A stretch of DNA of 64,000 nucleotides from Chlorops oryzae (taxonomy: Eukaryota > Arthropoda > Insecta > Diptera > Chloropidae): NCBI GenBank assembly GCA_020466095.1, contig CM035806.1, positions 126,846,393-126,910,392 on the forward strand, in the 5' to 3' direction. Shown piece after piece: positions 22,991 to 34,700 of the stretch (the stretch's first letter is position 1; every line of letters begins with the position of its first letter). Below the pieces are notes generated by a model that saw only the letters and a list, made by a program, of their open reading frames with translations, searched no databases and had not been told where the DNA came from. The translations under genes were made by a program, and so were the position numbers.

Positions 22991-23417
22991 TAAAATTCTT
23001 TTTAACGCCTATACTTTTTTCCCTGTCAATGAAATTCATTTTTCATGAAGGAGCAAATCAAATTAATAACAAATTAATTTTAACAAAAAATTTATTAATA
23101 AAAAAGTAAAATACTCTAGTCGAATTGAAAAAAATCAAATATTACCAAAACTCCATTTTGTTTACTCGCAAATTGCAGTAACATTGTTGTCTTCTTTGGC
23201 AAGACAAGACAAGACAAGACAACAATGTTACTGTAATTTGCGAGTAAACAAAATGGAGTTTTGGTAATATTTGATTTTTTTCAAGTCGACTAGAGTGTTT
23301 TATTTTGCTATGAATAATTTTTTTGCTAAATTAATTTGTTATTAATTTGATTTGCTCCTTCATGAAAACTGAATTTCATTGATAGAGACAGAAATTTAGG
23401 CATTAAAAAGAATTTTG
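22991..23417. repeat. Foldback palindrome V
   Basis: Two arms of about 195 bp pair almost perfectly around a centre near 23195-23225 that holds four or five AAGAC repeats. The ends (AAAATTCTTTTTAACGCC) sit inside the LINE reverse transcriptase. Non-coding. Confidence 0.85.
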
Positions 23418-24131
23418 GCCCATATATATAATATAAAAAGACTAGCGCCTAGTATAGATCCTTGAGGTACTCCTATTTTCACATATTGATATCCGGATAT
23501 TGCACCTTTAATTTTGGTTTGCTGTCTCCGATTGTTAAGGTATAATCTAAACCACTGTAATTTCCTATCTCTTATTCCGTACATATATAGTTTATCAATT
23601 AGGATATTTATATCAACAGTTTCAAATTCCCGTTTAAAATCTAAGAAAAGTGCCAATATTTTAGCTTTTCTAGGCTGTGATTTCCATTCACCGACTATAT
23701 AGTTAATTTTTGTTTCACATGAATGTTTTTTACGGAAACCCGATTGATTTACTGATAGAATGTTATTGTTTTCTATGAATGTTTGTAACTTTTTTTTACT
23801 ACTGATTCTAGCACATTTTCTAATGTTTTTAATGTCAAATTATATGAAATTTTTAGTCTTTTTAGTTTTTTTGCAACAAAAAAGCAATGTGTGCCCTTAA
23901 AACAAAAAAGGTATCAAATTCAGAAAAAAGTATCTCCGTATCATTTGGAAAAAAAAGTATCACTTTTGATACAATTGTATCAGTTTGGCAACGCTACGTG
24001 GTTGCTAGTGATGCCCGATATTCCGGAAAAGTATCGATATTTGCGTATCGATGGAATCGGTTTTCGAAACATCGATACGCAAAACAATCGGAATAAATAG
24101 CTCCAATATGCCGATATCGATATTATTTTAT

Positions 24132-24287
24132 GGTCCAGTTTAGACTAGGAAAATTTTTCATTGAAGAGTTGCTCTATTTATTGGCGAAGAGGCGACGGGG
24201 AGTATAATCGATTCCGCTCTCCGTCGCCTCCTCCCCGAAAAATAGGACAACTCTTCATTGAAGAATTTGTCTGGTCTAAACTGGACC
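24132..24287. mobile_element. MITE T
   Basis: 156 bp, ends GGTCCAGTTTAGAC and complement with TAT on both sides (24129-24131, 24288-24290). The interior pairs again through GGCGACGG...CCGTCGCC, so the whole element can fold into a hairpin. Confidence 0.82.
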
Positions 24288-24977
24288 TATAAGACAATGG
24301 GATTGGAAAACAATTGTTGGTGGCTTAAGACGCGCTGGTATTTAATAAGAAAGCTTTTTCTCTCTTTGCCAGGCGGGGAAACTATGGGGGGGCAGGGCAC
24401 TTTTTTCCCCTCCAAAAATTTAATTGGACCATGTCCCCCCAAAATTTCGGCAACTGGAAAAAATATTTCAAAATTTTGTAAGGATATTTGACAATATTAC
24501 ACTTTTTTTCTGCAATCTCCATAATTCGTTTCCATAATCTTTCATATTTCTTAACTTATTTACTACAATTTTGAAGTTCCGATATTTGACACCTACTAAA
24601 CACTACCAAAAGCTTCACCTTTGCGGCGATTTTCGTCCCTGATGTCACTGGATTTTTCTTCTTTTTTTTGTTTCCCTGTATAAAAGTTTTTTTTCTTCCC
24701 CAATATTTTTTGAAACTTGCCTCCCCTGCTCTCCGTCACTAGTCCCTCGCCAACGAAAATTGTTATTCTATCTAATTTAGAAATATAAATAAAACATCTT
24801 ATTTTCGTCTAAGTTGTAAAGAGTTTTTATTAATTTCATATTTTACAGGGCGGGGCAGGAGTTCCTATCCTATTGGAAACTAGGCATCACCAATAAATTT
24901 TCGCACGAATTAGGGCAGCTACTTTTTCTGATATCGTGCTTATTCTTATCGATATAATGATATATAAATGTTGTAAG

Positions 24978-25139
24978 AGGCCATATACACGTTAAGACAT
25001 TTTGATAATGAAACACATTTTTTGTGGGCTGGGGACGCGCGGGGATGTGGTATGGTAGCGTTTTTTAATCTTCCCCCTGCCTCCCTTACCATCGAAAATT
25101 TTGTTTCATTATCGAAATGTCTTAACGTGTAAATAGCGT
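24978..25139. mobile_element. MITE J, copy 2
   Basis: 162 bp, inverted ends CACGTTAAGACATTTTGATA and complement. Flanks gtaag/ataag form a near-match 5-bp duplication. Uninterrupted form of J1. Confidence 0.75.
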
Positions 25140-25417
25140 ATAAGCATCGTTGAAATAAATCGAATATCAAAGAAAAAAACATCGATATGAAAAATGTCGA
25201 TGGATATTGTGCATCACTATCCGTAAGCTTTTTTGAAATTTTTCGCTTTGCACGTTAAATATATGTGTGTATGAAATTCATTTTGAAAACTCTAATATGC
25301 AATTTTAATCTAAAAAGTAAAGTATAATTATTATTTTCTATTGTATACTTATATTGAAAATCGCCAAACAAATTACAAAATGACACTTATTTTCTAACAT
25401 TTAAATTAATAAGCATA

Positions 25418-26714
25418 ACAGGTTGGCTGATAAGTCCCCGGTCTGACACATAGATGGCGTCGCTAGTATTAAATGGATATTATTTTTATATAGTGGCAAC
25501 CTTCAAATGATTCGTGTCAAAATTTGACGTCTGTAAGTCAATTAGTTTATGAGATAGAGCGTCTTTTGTGAAGCAACTTTTGTTATTGTGAAAATAATGG
25601 AAAAAAAGGAATTTCGTGTTTTGATAAAATACTGTTTTCTGAAGGGAAAAGCAAAAAGCAGTGGAAGCAAAAACTTGGCTTGATAATGAGTTTCCGGACT
25701 CTGCCCCAGGAAAATCAACAATAATTGATTGGTATGCAAAATTCAAGCGTGGTGAAATGAGCACGGAGGACGGTGAACGCAGTGGAGGCCCGAAAGAGGT
25801 GGTTACCGACGAAAACATCAAAAAAATTCACAAAATGATTTTGAATGACCGTAAAATGAAGTTGATCGAGATAGCAGAGGCCTTAAAGATATCAAAGGAA
25901 GGTGTTGGTCATATCATTCATCAATATTTGGATATGAAAAAGCTCTGTGCAAAATGGGTGCCGCGCGAGCTCACATTTGACCAAAAACAACAACGTGTTG
26001 ATGATTCTGAGCGGTGTTTGCAGCTGTTAACTCGCAATACACCCGAGTTTTTGCGTCGATATGTGACAATGGATGAAACATGGCTCTATCACTACACTCC
26101 TGAGTCCAATCGGCAGTCGGCTGAGTGGACAGCGATCGGTGAACCGTCTCCGAAGCGTGGAAAGACTCAAAAGTTCGCTGGCAAAGTAATGGCCTCTGTT
26201 TTTTGGGATGGGCATGGAATAATTTTTATCGATTATCTTGAGAAGGGAAAAACCATCAATAGTGACTATTATATGTCGTTATTGGAGCGTTTGAAGGTCG
26301 AAATCGCGGCAAAACGGCCCCATATGAAGAAGAAAAAAGTGTTGTTCCACCAAGACAACGCACCGTGCCACAAGCCATTGAGAACGATGGCAAAAATTCA
26401 TGAATTAGGCTTCGAATTGCTTCCCCACCCACCGTATTCTCCAGATCTGGCCCCCAGCGACTTTTTCTTGTTCTCAGACCTCAAAAGGATGCTCGCAGGG
26501 AAAAAATTTGGCTGCAATGAAGAGGTGATCGCCGAAACTGAGGCCTATTTTGAGGCAAAACCGAAGGAGTACTACCAAAATGGTATCAAAAAATTGGAAG
26601 GTCGTTATAATCGTTGTATCGCTCTTGAAGGGAACTATGTTAAATAATAAAAACGAATTTTGACAAAAAAATGTGTTTTTCTTTGTTAGACCGGGGACTT
26701 ATCAGCCAACCTGT
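25418..26714 (+). mobile_element. Himar1-like mariner, copy 2
   Basis: 1,297 bp, with complete Himar1-type inverted repeats (ACAGGTTGGCTGATAAGTC...) and TA at 25416-25417 and 26715-26716. Inserted within the terminal repeat of MITE F2. Confidence 0.96.
25597..26647 (+). pseudogene. Mariner transposase, one early frameshift
   Basis: From ATG 25597 the N-terminal 18 codons match Himar1; an extra 4 bp (GCAA-type) near 25650 then shifts the frame. From 25661 to the TAA at 26645-26647 the frame is open, with VTMDETW, HQDNAPCH and SPDLAPSDFF (all three catalytic D residues present). GERSGGPKE differs from the family's usual SGRPKE. This copy has fewer lesions than the one at 1519. Confidence 0.93.
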
Positions 26715-26979
26715 TATATAACTATGTATATATGTCACTCAGGAGCCATTTCTATTTTGGCTCTTTTCAACACGGTCTTGAGTATCCACCACGCTCTTGG
26801 GTACCCACCAAAGTAAGCGTTTGTCTCTTAGGTACTCACCAAAAGTATTTCGCTCTCGCTCTTTTTTTATGCCTGCCGAGTAACATCTCTTTCTATCTGG
26901 CGCGAAACGTCCCGCGCAATATCTATTAGAGTGACATATATGGTTATATATGTTAATAAGTCGAATGCTATGTTCTCAC

Positions 26980-27215
26980 CATATATAACTATATATGTCA
27001 CTCAGGAGCCGTTTCTATTTTGGCTCTTTTCAACACGGTCTTGGGTACCCACCACGATCTTGAGTACCCACCAAAGTAAGCGTTTGTCTCTTAGGTACTC
27101 ACCAAAAGTATTTCGCTCTCGCTCTTTTTTTATGCCTGCCGAGTAACATCTCTTTCTATCTGGCGCGAAACGTCCCGCGCAATATCTATTAGAGTGACAT
27201 ATATGGTTATATGTG
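26980..27215 (+). mobile_element. MITE F, copy F3 (complete, 236 bp)
   Basis: Ends CATATATAACTATATATGTC and GGTTATATGTG, perfect 8-bp duplication gttctcac (26972-26979, 27216-27223). Inserted into the end of another repeat that begins TGCTATGTTCTCAC; a matching inverted end (GTGAGAACATAGCA) occurs at 30675-30690. Confidence 0.92.
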
Positions 27216-27293
27216 GTTCTCACTATAGGGGTTAAGTTCTTAACCCGATACTTTAACAAAAAGCGTTCATATCAACTTCGAGCGAGTTAAGGT

Positions 27294-28051
27294 CATGTAG
27301 GAGTGTAGGTCTAACTCTCGACGTCGAAAAGGCTCTGCCGCGATGGGGAAATACACCATTAGGCAGGTATAGGAAATTCAACAAATTTGGGAAATTCACC
27401 AAAAAGCTACCAACAAAAACTTTAAGCAGGAATAGGAAATTCAACTCTTTCGAGAAATTCACCAGAAAGCTACCAACAACAATACGGGTAGACACAAAGT
27501 GGCACTATGATGCCACTTGTGTGAAAATTATCAAAGAAACACGGCGTCGGCTCGGTTTTTTATATTGCTTGAAAAGTTCATAATTGAAACTTTATAAAAT
27601 GTATTACGATATGTTTTTTTTCAATGTGCACGAATGTGTTCATTTTGTAATAAATTGACATACATTTTTGACTACGGCTACGAATTAGATTGTACATAGA
27701 ATTTAGCATTTTTGCTGAAATAGTGTGATCAAAAAGTTATGTGGACAGGGTAGAACTAAAAAAACAATTTATTTTTCTCCTTGATATTGAGTTTCCTTGA
27801 TTATTTTTGGTGTTTTTCAAGCTTTTCATATCATTTTATGAGTTTGGTAGATATTTTACATGTAATGTACTTGAAAATCTCCCAAAACTAAAAATAAAAG
27901 TGGCAATGCAATTCACCACAGCAGAGATAAAGATTTCGCTGCCATAGCATGCTTCTCTTTTCCTCGTGCTATATGCATATGTTGAAGCAGCGTAGCTCTA
28001 ACACATTGCAGGGATTAGGAAGAAGAAGAGTTAGACCTACACTCCTACATG
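27294..28051 (+). mobile_element. Family A element, copy A1
   Basis: 758 bp. Ends CATGTAGGAGTGTAGGTC and perfect complement, 8-bp duplication gttaaggt (27286-27293, 28052-28059). Non-coding, with conserved blocks such as GACGTCGAAAAGGC and GGATTAGGAAGAAGAAGAG near the ends. The 28060-28178 spacer contains nothing I recognise. Confidence 0.92.
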
Positions 28052-28178
28052 GTTAAGGTTTACTAACGTCATATGACGCAGCCGGAAAGTTCACTACTTC
28101 TGCACAACTTCCGAAGTCGTGAAAATTCATACTGCGGCTTCTCGCATTACTAACCCTAACTGTTAATGAAGTTTGTTG

Positions 28179-29366
28179 CATATAGGACTATAGGTCTAAC
28201 TCTTCTTCTTCCTAATCCCTGCAATGTGTTAGAGCTACGCTGCTTCAACATATGCATATAGCACGAGGAAAAGAGAAGCATGCTATGGCATCGAAATCTT
28301 TAGCTCTGCTGTGGTGAAATGCATTGCCACTTTTATTTTTAATTTTGGGCGATTTTCGAGTACATTACATATAAAATATCTACCAAACTCATAAAATGCC
28401 ATGAAAAGCTTGAAAAACATAAAACTAATCAAGGATTTTCAATATTAAGGAGAAATAGAAATTGTTCTTTTAGTCCTACCTTGTGCACATAACTTTTTGA
28501 TCACACTGTTTCAGCAAAAATACTAAATTCTATGTACAATCAAATTCGTAGCCGTAGTCAAAAATGTATGTAAATTTATTACAAAATGAAAACATTCGCG
28601 CACATTGAGCAAAAACATATCACAGTATATTTATTAAAGTTTCAATTATGAACTTTTCAAGCAATATAAAAAACCGAGCTGACGCCGTGTTTCTTTGATA
28701 ATTTTCTTGCAAGTGGCATCATATACTACGTTTATGCATCATGTTAACCCAGGTATATTCAACCCGGGTAAAAAACCTGAGCATAAACGGGCAATTTTGA
28801 ACTTGAGTTAAAAGACTAACCCAGTTTTATTCTTAAGAGACACTGAACAGCGATGCGGCATGACATACACGAAAATTATGTTTTTAGAAATATAAATGTA
28901 TGGGACACACATTACAATGCATGACTAAAAGTCGAAATGAGTTGGATTTTTTGTCATTCGCTTCGATTTGCCTAAGCCCTCGTGTTTATGCACAAACTTC
29001 AACTCGAGTTGAGTTTTCTACCCACTTTAAATAAATGTGTTTATTCAACCCGATTAAATTCTCTAACTCGGTTATAAATAGCGTTTATGCGAGGGGGTTG
29101 AATTGACCTGAGTTGAATATACCCGGGTTAACATGATGCATAAACGTAGTAATAGTGCCACTTTGTGTCTACCCGTATTGTTTTTGGTAGCTTTCTGGTG
29201 AATTTCTCGAATTTGTTGAATTTCATATTCCTGCTTAAGGTTTTTGTTGGTAGCTTTTTGGTGAATATCCCCAATTTGTTGAATTTCCTATGCCTGCCTA
29301 ATGGTGTATATCCCCATCGCGGCAGAGGCTTTTCGACGTCGACAGTTAGACCTACAGTCCTACATG
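28179..29366 (-). mobile_element. Family A element, copy A2, containing MITE W
   Basis: Opposite in orientation to A1 and A3. Ends CATATAGGACTATAGGTC and a CCTACAGTCCTACATG-type end. Flanks gtttgttg (28171-28178) and caaataat (29367-29374) do not match each other but pair, as reverse complements, with the flanks of A3. About 760 bp without the W insertion. Confidence 0.92.
28724..29151. mobile_element. MITE W, GGGTTA-rich inverted-repeat element
   Basis: 428 bp, ends TACTACGTTTATGCATCATG and complement with ATA duplication (28721-28723, 29152-29154). The subterminal part has many AACCCGG/CCGGGTT copies and CTCGAGTTGAG. Non-coding. Confidence 0.85.
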
Positions 29367-29401
29367 CAAATAATGCAAACAGCGGTCATCTCCCAACAAA
29401 C

Positions 29402-30149
29402 CATGTACGACTGTAGGTCTAACTGTCGACGTCGAAAAGCCTCTGCCGCGATGGGGATATACACCATTAGGCACGCATAGGAAATTCAACAAATTGGGGA
29501 TATTCACCAAAAAGCTACCAACAAAAACCTTAAGCAGGAATAGGAAATTCAACAAATTCACCAGAAAGCTACCAACAACAATACGGGTAGACACAAAGTG
29601 GCACTATGATGCCACTTGCAAGAAAATTATCAAAGAAACACGGCGTCGGCTCGGTTTTTTATATTGCTTGAAAAGTTCATAATTGAAACTTTATTAAATT
29701 TATTACGATATGTTTTTGCTTAATGTGCACGAATGTTTTCATTTTGTAATAAATTGACATACATTTTTGACTACGGCTACGAATTTGGTTGTACATAGAA
29801 TTTAGTATTTTTGCTGAAACAGTGTGATCAAAAAGTTATGTGGACAGGGTAGGACTAAAAGAACAATTTCTATTTCTCCTTGATATCAAGTTTGCTTGAT
29901 TAGTTTTAAGTTTTTCAAGCTTTTCATATCATTTTATGAGTTTGGTAGATATTTTATATGTAATGTACTCAAAAATCTCCCAAAATTACAAATAAAAGTG
30001 GCAATGCATTTCACCACAGCAGAGCTAAAGATTTCGCTGCCATAGCATGGTTCTCTTTTCCTCATGCTATATGCCTATGTTGAAGCAGCGTAGCTCTAAC
30101 ACATTGCAGGGATTAGGAAGAAGAAGAGTTAGACCTATAGTCCTATATG
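29402..30149 (+). mobile_element. Family A element, copy A3
   Basis: 748 bp. Flanks are caacaaac (29394-29401) and attatttg (30150-30157), exchanged with A2. The sequence from 29760 onward is the portion seen at window start (1-394). Confidence 0.92.
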
Positions 30150-30157
30150 ATTATTTG

Positions 30158-30480
30158 CATGCGATAATGTCCGGATTGGGAGTTTGAAATGTAAAAATCG
30201 CGCAAGGTATATCTGATATGCTATATCATCGAGAAATTGTAAATAAAAATGAAATTCGCTTTATTATAAATGTTTAAAGAAGCTGAAAAAGGCAAAGGAA
30301 TATTGGAAGCAATAATATCAGAAGAGCATTGCAATGTCTGCAGGAACAAAAAAAGATTAATGCAGCTAATAGTGAAAGCGGCATCACAAAACGTTCCACG
30401 TCCTGTGATTAAAATTTACATATCCAAATACGTGCATCCTTCCCCACTCATTTTCTGCACATGAGAGCTTCCTGCCAGTG
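30158..30480. other. Unassigned stretch between A3 and a palindrome
   Basis: No supported gene. A 64-codon open frame at 30270-30464 has no recognisable motif and I do not call it a gene. Confidence 0.3.
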
Positions 30481-30483
30481 TCG

Positions 30484-30832
30484 TACTAAATTTTTACCCG
30501 GTTTTTGTACTCGGTGTAAGCAAATGTAACTGAAAATTTCAAATGCAGCTCTGCGCTAACCTCAGAGTTTAATGCTAACCCAGGGTATATTTTCGGGTTA
30601 GAATATTTTTTTTTATATGTATTTTGAAATTTAAGACCCTGGGTTTCGCCGATAGCCCTAACCTAACCCGGCCTAGTGAGAACATAGCATAATGCATATA
30701 AAAAAATCATCTAACCCGTAAATAAACCCCGGGTTAACATTTAACTCTGAGGTTAGCGCAGAGTTGCATTTGAAAATTTCAGTTACATTTGCTAACACCG
30801 AATACAAAAACCGGGTTAATATTTAATACGGC
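30484..30832. repeat. Imperfect palindrome with AACCCGG motifs
   Basis: Arms of about 150 bp pair through TGTAACTGAAAATTTCAAAT, GCGCTAACCTCAGAG and CTAACCC(A/G)GGGT blocks. The centre contains an apparent end of another element, CCTAGTGAGAACATAGCA (30672-30690). The outer limits may reach about 30450 and 30870. Style resembles MITE W. Confidence 0.6.
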
Positions 30833-30839
30833 ACAGATA

Positions 30840-30938
30840 GGGAAGCTTTCCCGTGCGTTGCGCTTACGAGTGGTGTTGGCTCTTCGTTACCAGCATATAG
30901 CGATTGGGTTGATTGCAAGAACTCTTCTCAATCTAGCA
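30840..30938 (-). pseudogene. Non-LTR retrotransposon fragment (continues at 39042)
   Basis: On the minus strand this reads on from the frame at 39042-39417 after removal of the B element and one atctagca copy (ETAR...LRRVLA). It is part of the linker between endonuclease and RT of an R1/Jockey-like ORF2. One stop codon is present. Confidence 0.65.
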
Positions 30939-31273
30939 CAAGTATTACAGTATGGGAAAGCCTGTCAAAATGCTATATGGCTCCAAATGGTGTGGTGAAG
31001 TTGAGTAAAAAACAGCTGACTGTCAAAAATAAGTCGAAGAATTTGCGATTTTTAAACATGCCGTAGCTTTATATTTTGACCCTTTTTAAGTAAAATTGAA
31101 GTTGCAATCAACAAAGTAGAGATGCTCCTTCATTTTAGAGTACATTTGAGTATCTGCGACCCTCGCAAATCAGTATTCAATATTGCATTTAAATGGAACG
31201 ACTTCGTTAGCGATGCACAAATACTCTAAGCGCAAAGCTTTTATCGATATTGAACCGAGTACTAAAAAGAGTT

Positions 31274-31628
31274 TGTCGCAGAACGGCTCCTCAAGTGCAG
31301 ACCAACGAAGTACCTAAAATGCAACTCTGAATGTGATCTAAAATTAAGTTATAGTCCTAATCGTACCAAAAAGAGATATCGATTATATGTTATCGTTTGT
31401 ATGTTATCGTTCTTGTAACTTCTCTATGTCGTTTCTGTTCATGTCATTATTAATGTTGAGCAAGAGTTGCGTGGACGGAACCGCGGTAAGAAATTAATTA
31501 TATATATAAGCATAACTGTTTGAATGTACTCTTTTTTAGAAATAAACATCGTTTAAGCATCACCTACAACAAGCATGCCTAAATAAGTTGCATTCGCAGT
31601 CTCGGCTCCTCAGCATTAATTATCAACA
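31274..31628 (+). repeat. BEL/Pao 5' LTR
   Basis: TG...CA ends (TGTCGCAGAACGG to TTATCAACA). A TATA-like run (ATTATATATATAAG) lies near 31496-31510 and AATAAA at about 31542, so promoter and polyadenylation signals are both plausible here. CTCGGCTCCTCAGCATT near 31600 precedes the end. Confidence 0.95.
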
Positions 31629-31782
31629 TTTTTTATTTCGCGTCCGAACTGACCGCCGTTGGAAAAGTCGTGAATGCGGCCATCTTTGTCATCGTAACCT
31701 GAACGGAATTTGTCGTTCTGTTGCAGGCGCCACCTGCATATGTGTTTTAATTTCGTTTAAATTATATAAATTTCCCTGAAGG

Positions 31783-34700
31783 ATGAATCGTACACCGCCT
31801 AGACGCAGCCCACGTTTTCCTGGTAACGACATCGGAGTAGAAAGAGATAGCCAAGGTAATCTTATTGCGCAGCCAATTGGAAACGAACATCAAGATGGCG
31901 CTGCCACCGCCGCGCAGCCCGACGCCATTTTCGACATGCTGACTGAGAACGCTGCCAACGCCGCGATGCCGACCGCTACCGCTGCCTATATTGTAACCGA
32001 CGTCGACAGCGCAGCCAGCGCCGTGAAGCCAACTTCTGACCACACAGCCGCCATTTTGAGAGGAAATGAGAACGAGGGGAGCGAGTCTAGTAGGACATCA
32101 AGTGAAGGTACGGAAGTTAAGATATTACGAGAACAAATTGCAAGCTTGGAAAGAAAGCTACTACGTTTCCACACACAAATGATGGAAATGGAATCACAGA
32201 ATGAAGCACTTGTGTCACGTTTACAAAGGGAAGCAACTGCCAATGTATCGTCGAATACAGCCGCCATATTGGCCACAGCTCCACACGTGAGTACGGTGCA
32301 CCCTGCTGCAGCATTGGCCGGAACTATATCGACAGCTGCCATGCGAAACTCAATATCGTCTGAAATGACGTCAAGCCAGACACAGCCAAATAGTGTAAAA
32401 ACCACAGTTGGTTCGTCCGCCTGCAACGGGTTGACGCCATTTTTTCCGCCTTATGCCGTTCATGGCGCCGCCGCCGCCTCGAACTCTGCCAGCACCGCTG
32501 CTGCCGCGTGTACTGCCAGCGCCTCTACCGCCGCGTATAATGCAGTCGCCGGACCCTATGCCGCCATGCCTTTCGCGCCACAAGCCATGCGGCCGCCATT
32601 TTGTCTCACCAACTCTAACCTTGAGCAGGGTAACGCTGTTCAACAACCGACTCGCATAACGGAAGTACAGTCGGCGAGTACATCAAACGGTCATACATTT
32701 GTGACGACTCCAGCTAATGCGTTCGCCGGATATGCGCCTGCTTCATTAATGCCGTATGGAGTGATGGCGCCACGTAAATTGCAGGATTTGCCGGAATTTA
32801 GTGGTCAGCCGGAGGATTGGCCCATGTTCCTGACTGCGTTTGAACAATCCACCGTAGTGTATGCATACAGTAATCTGGAGAATAATCAGCGCCTGCAGAA
32901 ATGTCTTAAGGGAGAGGCACGAGAAACCGTCAAATCACTGCTAATACATCCGGATAATGTCAGCACCATAATCGAGCAGCTGCGTTTTCGTTTCGGACGC
33001 CCAGAACAGCTCATTCGCAGCCAGTTAGCACAGATGAAAGACGTCGCCCCCATTCACGAGAACGGGATTGTAAAGATAATACCATTCGCTACGAAAGTCA
33101 AGAATCTCGTTGCATTTCTGCAAGCAGCTGGCGGACACAATCATCTAGCAAACCCTATGCTACTGGAGGAATTGTTAAGTAAACTGCCAATAAGCAAAAA
33201 GATCGACTGGGCCAGAGCTGCATCAACACTTCAGCCATATGCGAGCGTGGTGAATTTTAGCGACTGGCTGACTCAAACAGCAAACCTCATAAGTACCGTA
33301 CAAGGTTTGGAAGCGCGAGAGTCAAAGCGAGTACTGCACACCAACGAAAATAATCAGCGGACGGCTAAATGTGCGGTATGTGAAAATCAGCATAAGACGG
33401 CAGAGTGCCCCCGTCTCGTCAACGCATCAAACACCGAAAGGTGGAAGGAAGTGAAACGACTGAATATGTGTTTCTCATGTCTGGAGCCAGGCCACCGAAC
33501 CCGTAACTGTCGTCGCCGAAAATCGTGCTCAGTCGACGGATGCAACAGGATGCACCATAAGATGTTGCACGACCTGAATAAAACGGAGCCACCGGAGGCA
33601 AAACGTCCGAAAACGCAAAATCCTAAAGAAGTCGATCCACGTCCAGTAAAGTCGCCGCCTTTCCCGGAAAATAAAGAAAATCTTCATCAAAAGCCGAAAA
33701 AGTCAAATGAGTCTGACAAAGAAGCCATCCTAAGCTGTTCGAATAGAGCTGCAAACCGTAAGTTATTGTTCCGAATACTCCCAGTAACTCTTTATGGTCT
33801 ACAGAAACACATCGATACATATGCGCTACTGGATGAAGGCTCATCTGTTACTTTGATCGACAAGGCCCTCGTCAGAGAATTAGGTCTAAGAGGCCACGAA
33901 CGCAGCCTAAACGTGCAATGGTTTGGAGGCAGAGGAACGCAGGAGCCATCAATTGTAGTGGATTTGGATGTAAGCGGAGCGAAAATGCAAAAAAGGCATA
34001 AACTGCGAAACGTGTATAGCGTTTCAAATTTGGATTTACCAGCTCAAAGCGTAAGCGAGACGGATTTATCGGCAAAGCCACAGCACGTGCTGCCAATAGA
34101 ACCATATAGTGGTGCTATTCCGAAACTGCTCATCGGCCTCGATCACTGTCATTTGGGACTGCCATCGGAGACGATTAGACTTCGAGCCAAGGGGCCATAC
34201 GCGGCTAACACCGAACTTGGGTGGACGGTGTTTGGACCAATAGGCAAATCCAGAATCGAAACGCAGACATGCCTTTTTGCAAATATAGCAAGAGATCATT
34301 CGCTTCATCAGATGGTTGCAGACTACTTCGAGATTGACAGCTTTGGAGTGAAATCATTGCCACCGATTGAGAGTGCAGCCGATTTACGCGCAAGATCGTT
34401 GTTAAAATCCACAATCCGTCGTGTAGAGGGCCGGTACGAGGCCGGTCTCCTATGGAAGGATGACCATATAAGCATGCCCGAGAGCTACGCCATGGCGCGC
34501 CAACGCCTATCGAGTATAGAAAGGAAAATGAAAAAAGACCAGAAGTTTGCCGACGCCTACAAAAATGTCATTACGTCCTACGTCGAAAAGGGGTACGCAC
34601 GAAAATTATCACCGGACGAAATCGCCATCAATCCGAGCCGTACATGGTACTTACCGCATTTTGGTGTAGTTAACCCAAATAAACCTGCGAAGTTGCGCCT

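Larger units (their letters stand above)
21537..23870 (-). mobile_element. CR1/L2-like non-LTR retrotransposon, 3' part, interrupted
   Basis: On the minus strand: reverse transcriptase pieces at 23396-23656 (ALFLDFKREFETVD, VPQGSILG) and at about 22418-22500 (MYADDTMIY), then the C-terminal region at 21694-22359 (LNEQKTKVMLIN, SIKYLGIIIDSDLKF, MERIQKLQNKCMRCI). The 3' tail is a short tandem repeat of AAACT (21540-21560), typical of CR1/L2-type tails rather than poly-A. Two insertions (22505-22990 and 22991-23417) split the RT between FILYI and the YADD box. Frames are otherwise long but 5'-truncated. Confidence 0.82.
24006..25219. mobile_element. Possible hAT-like element with TATCGATA-rich ends
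   Basis: TAGTGATGCCCGATATTCC at 24006 and the complement of TAGTGATGCACAATATCC ending at 25219 look like paired hAT ends, each followed by several ATCGATA motifs. The flanking 8 bp (gtggttgc, tccgtaag) do not match, so they may be ends of two separate elements. Between T and J2 (24288-24977) I see no gene; a C-run-rich segment near 24380-24440 is notable. Confidence 0.4.
25414..26952 (+). mobile_element. MITE F, copy F2, split by mariner copy 2
   Basis: The first four bases CATA (25414-25417) are followed by the mariner, and F resumes at 26717. Without the mariner the left terminus reads CATATATAACTATG. Perfect 8-bp duplication ttaataag (25406-25413, 26953-26960), which proves the two halves belong together. 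Confidence 0.9.

Noticed and set aside
24006..25219. A confirmed hAT element
   Set aside because: Termini look paired but the flanking 8-bp sequences do not match; kept only as a low-confidence feature.
27230..30160. CRISPR-like or tandem array from the recurring A-family blocks
   Set aside because: The blocks are dispersed transposon ends with 8-bp duplications, not regularly spaced short repeats.
31629..31660. A specific tRNA primer-binding site for the BEL element
   Set aside because: No TGG-starting complement lies directly after the LTR that I could assign to a tRNA with confidence.
32453..32659. Proline-rich frame and other overlapping frames within the BEL gag-pol gene
   Set aside because: Shadows of the long intact gag-pol frame with biased codon content.
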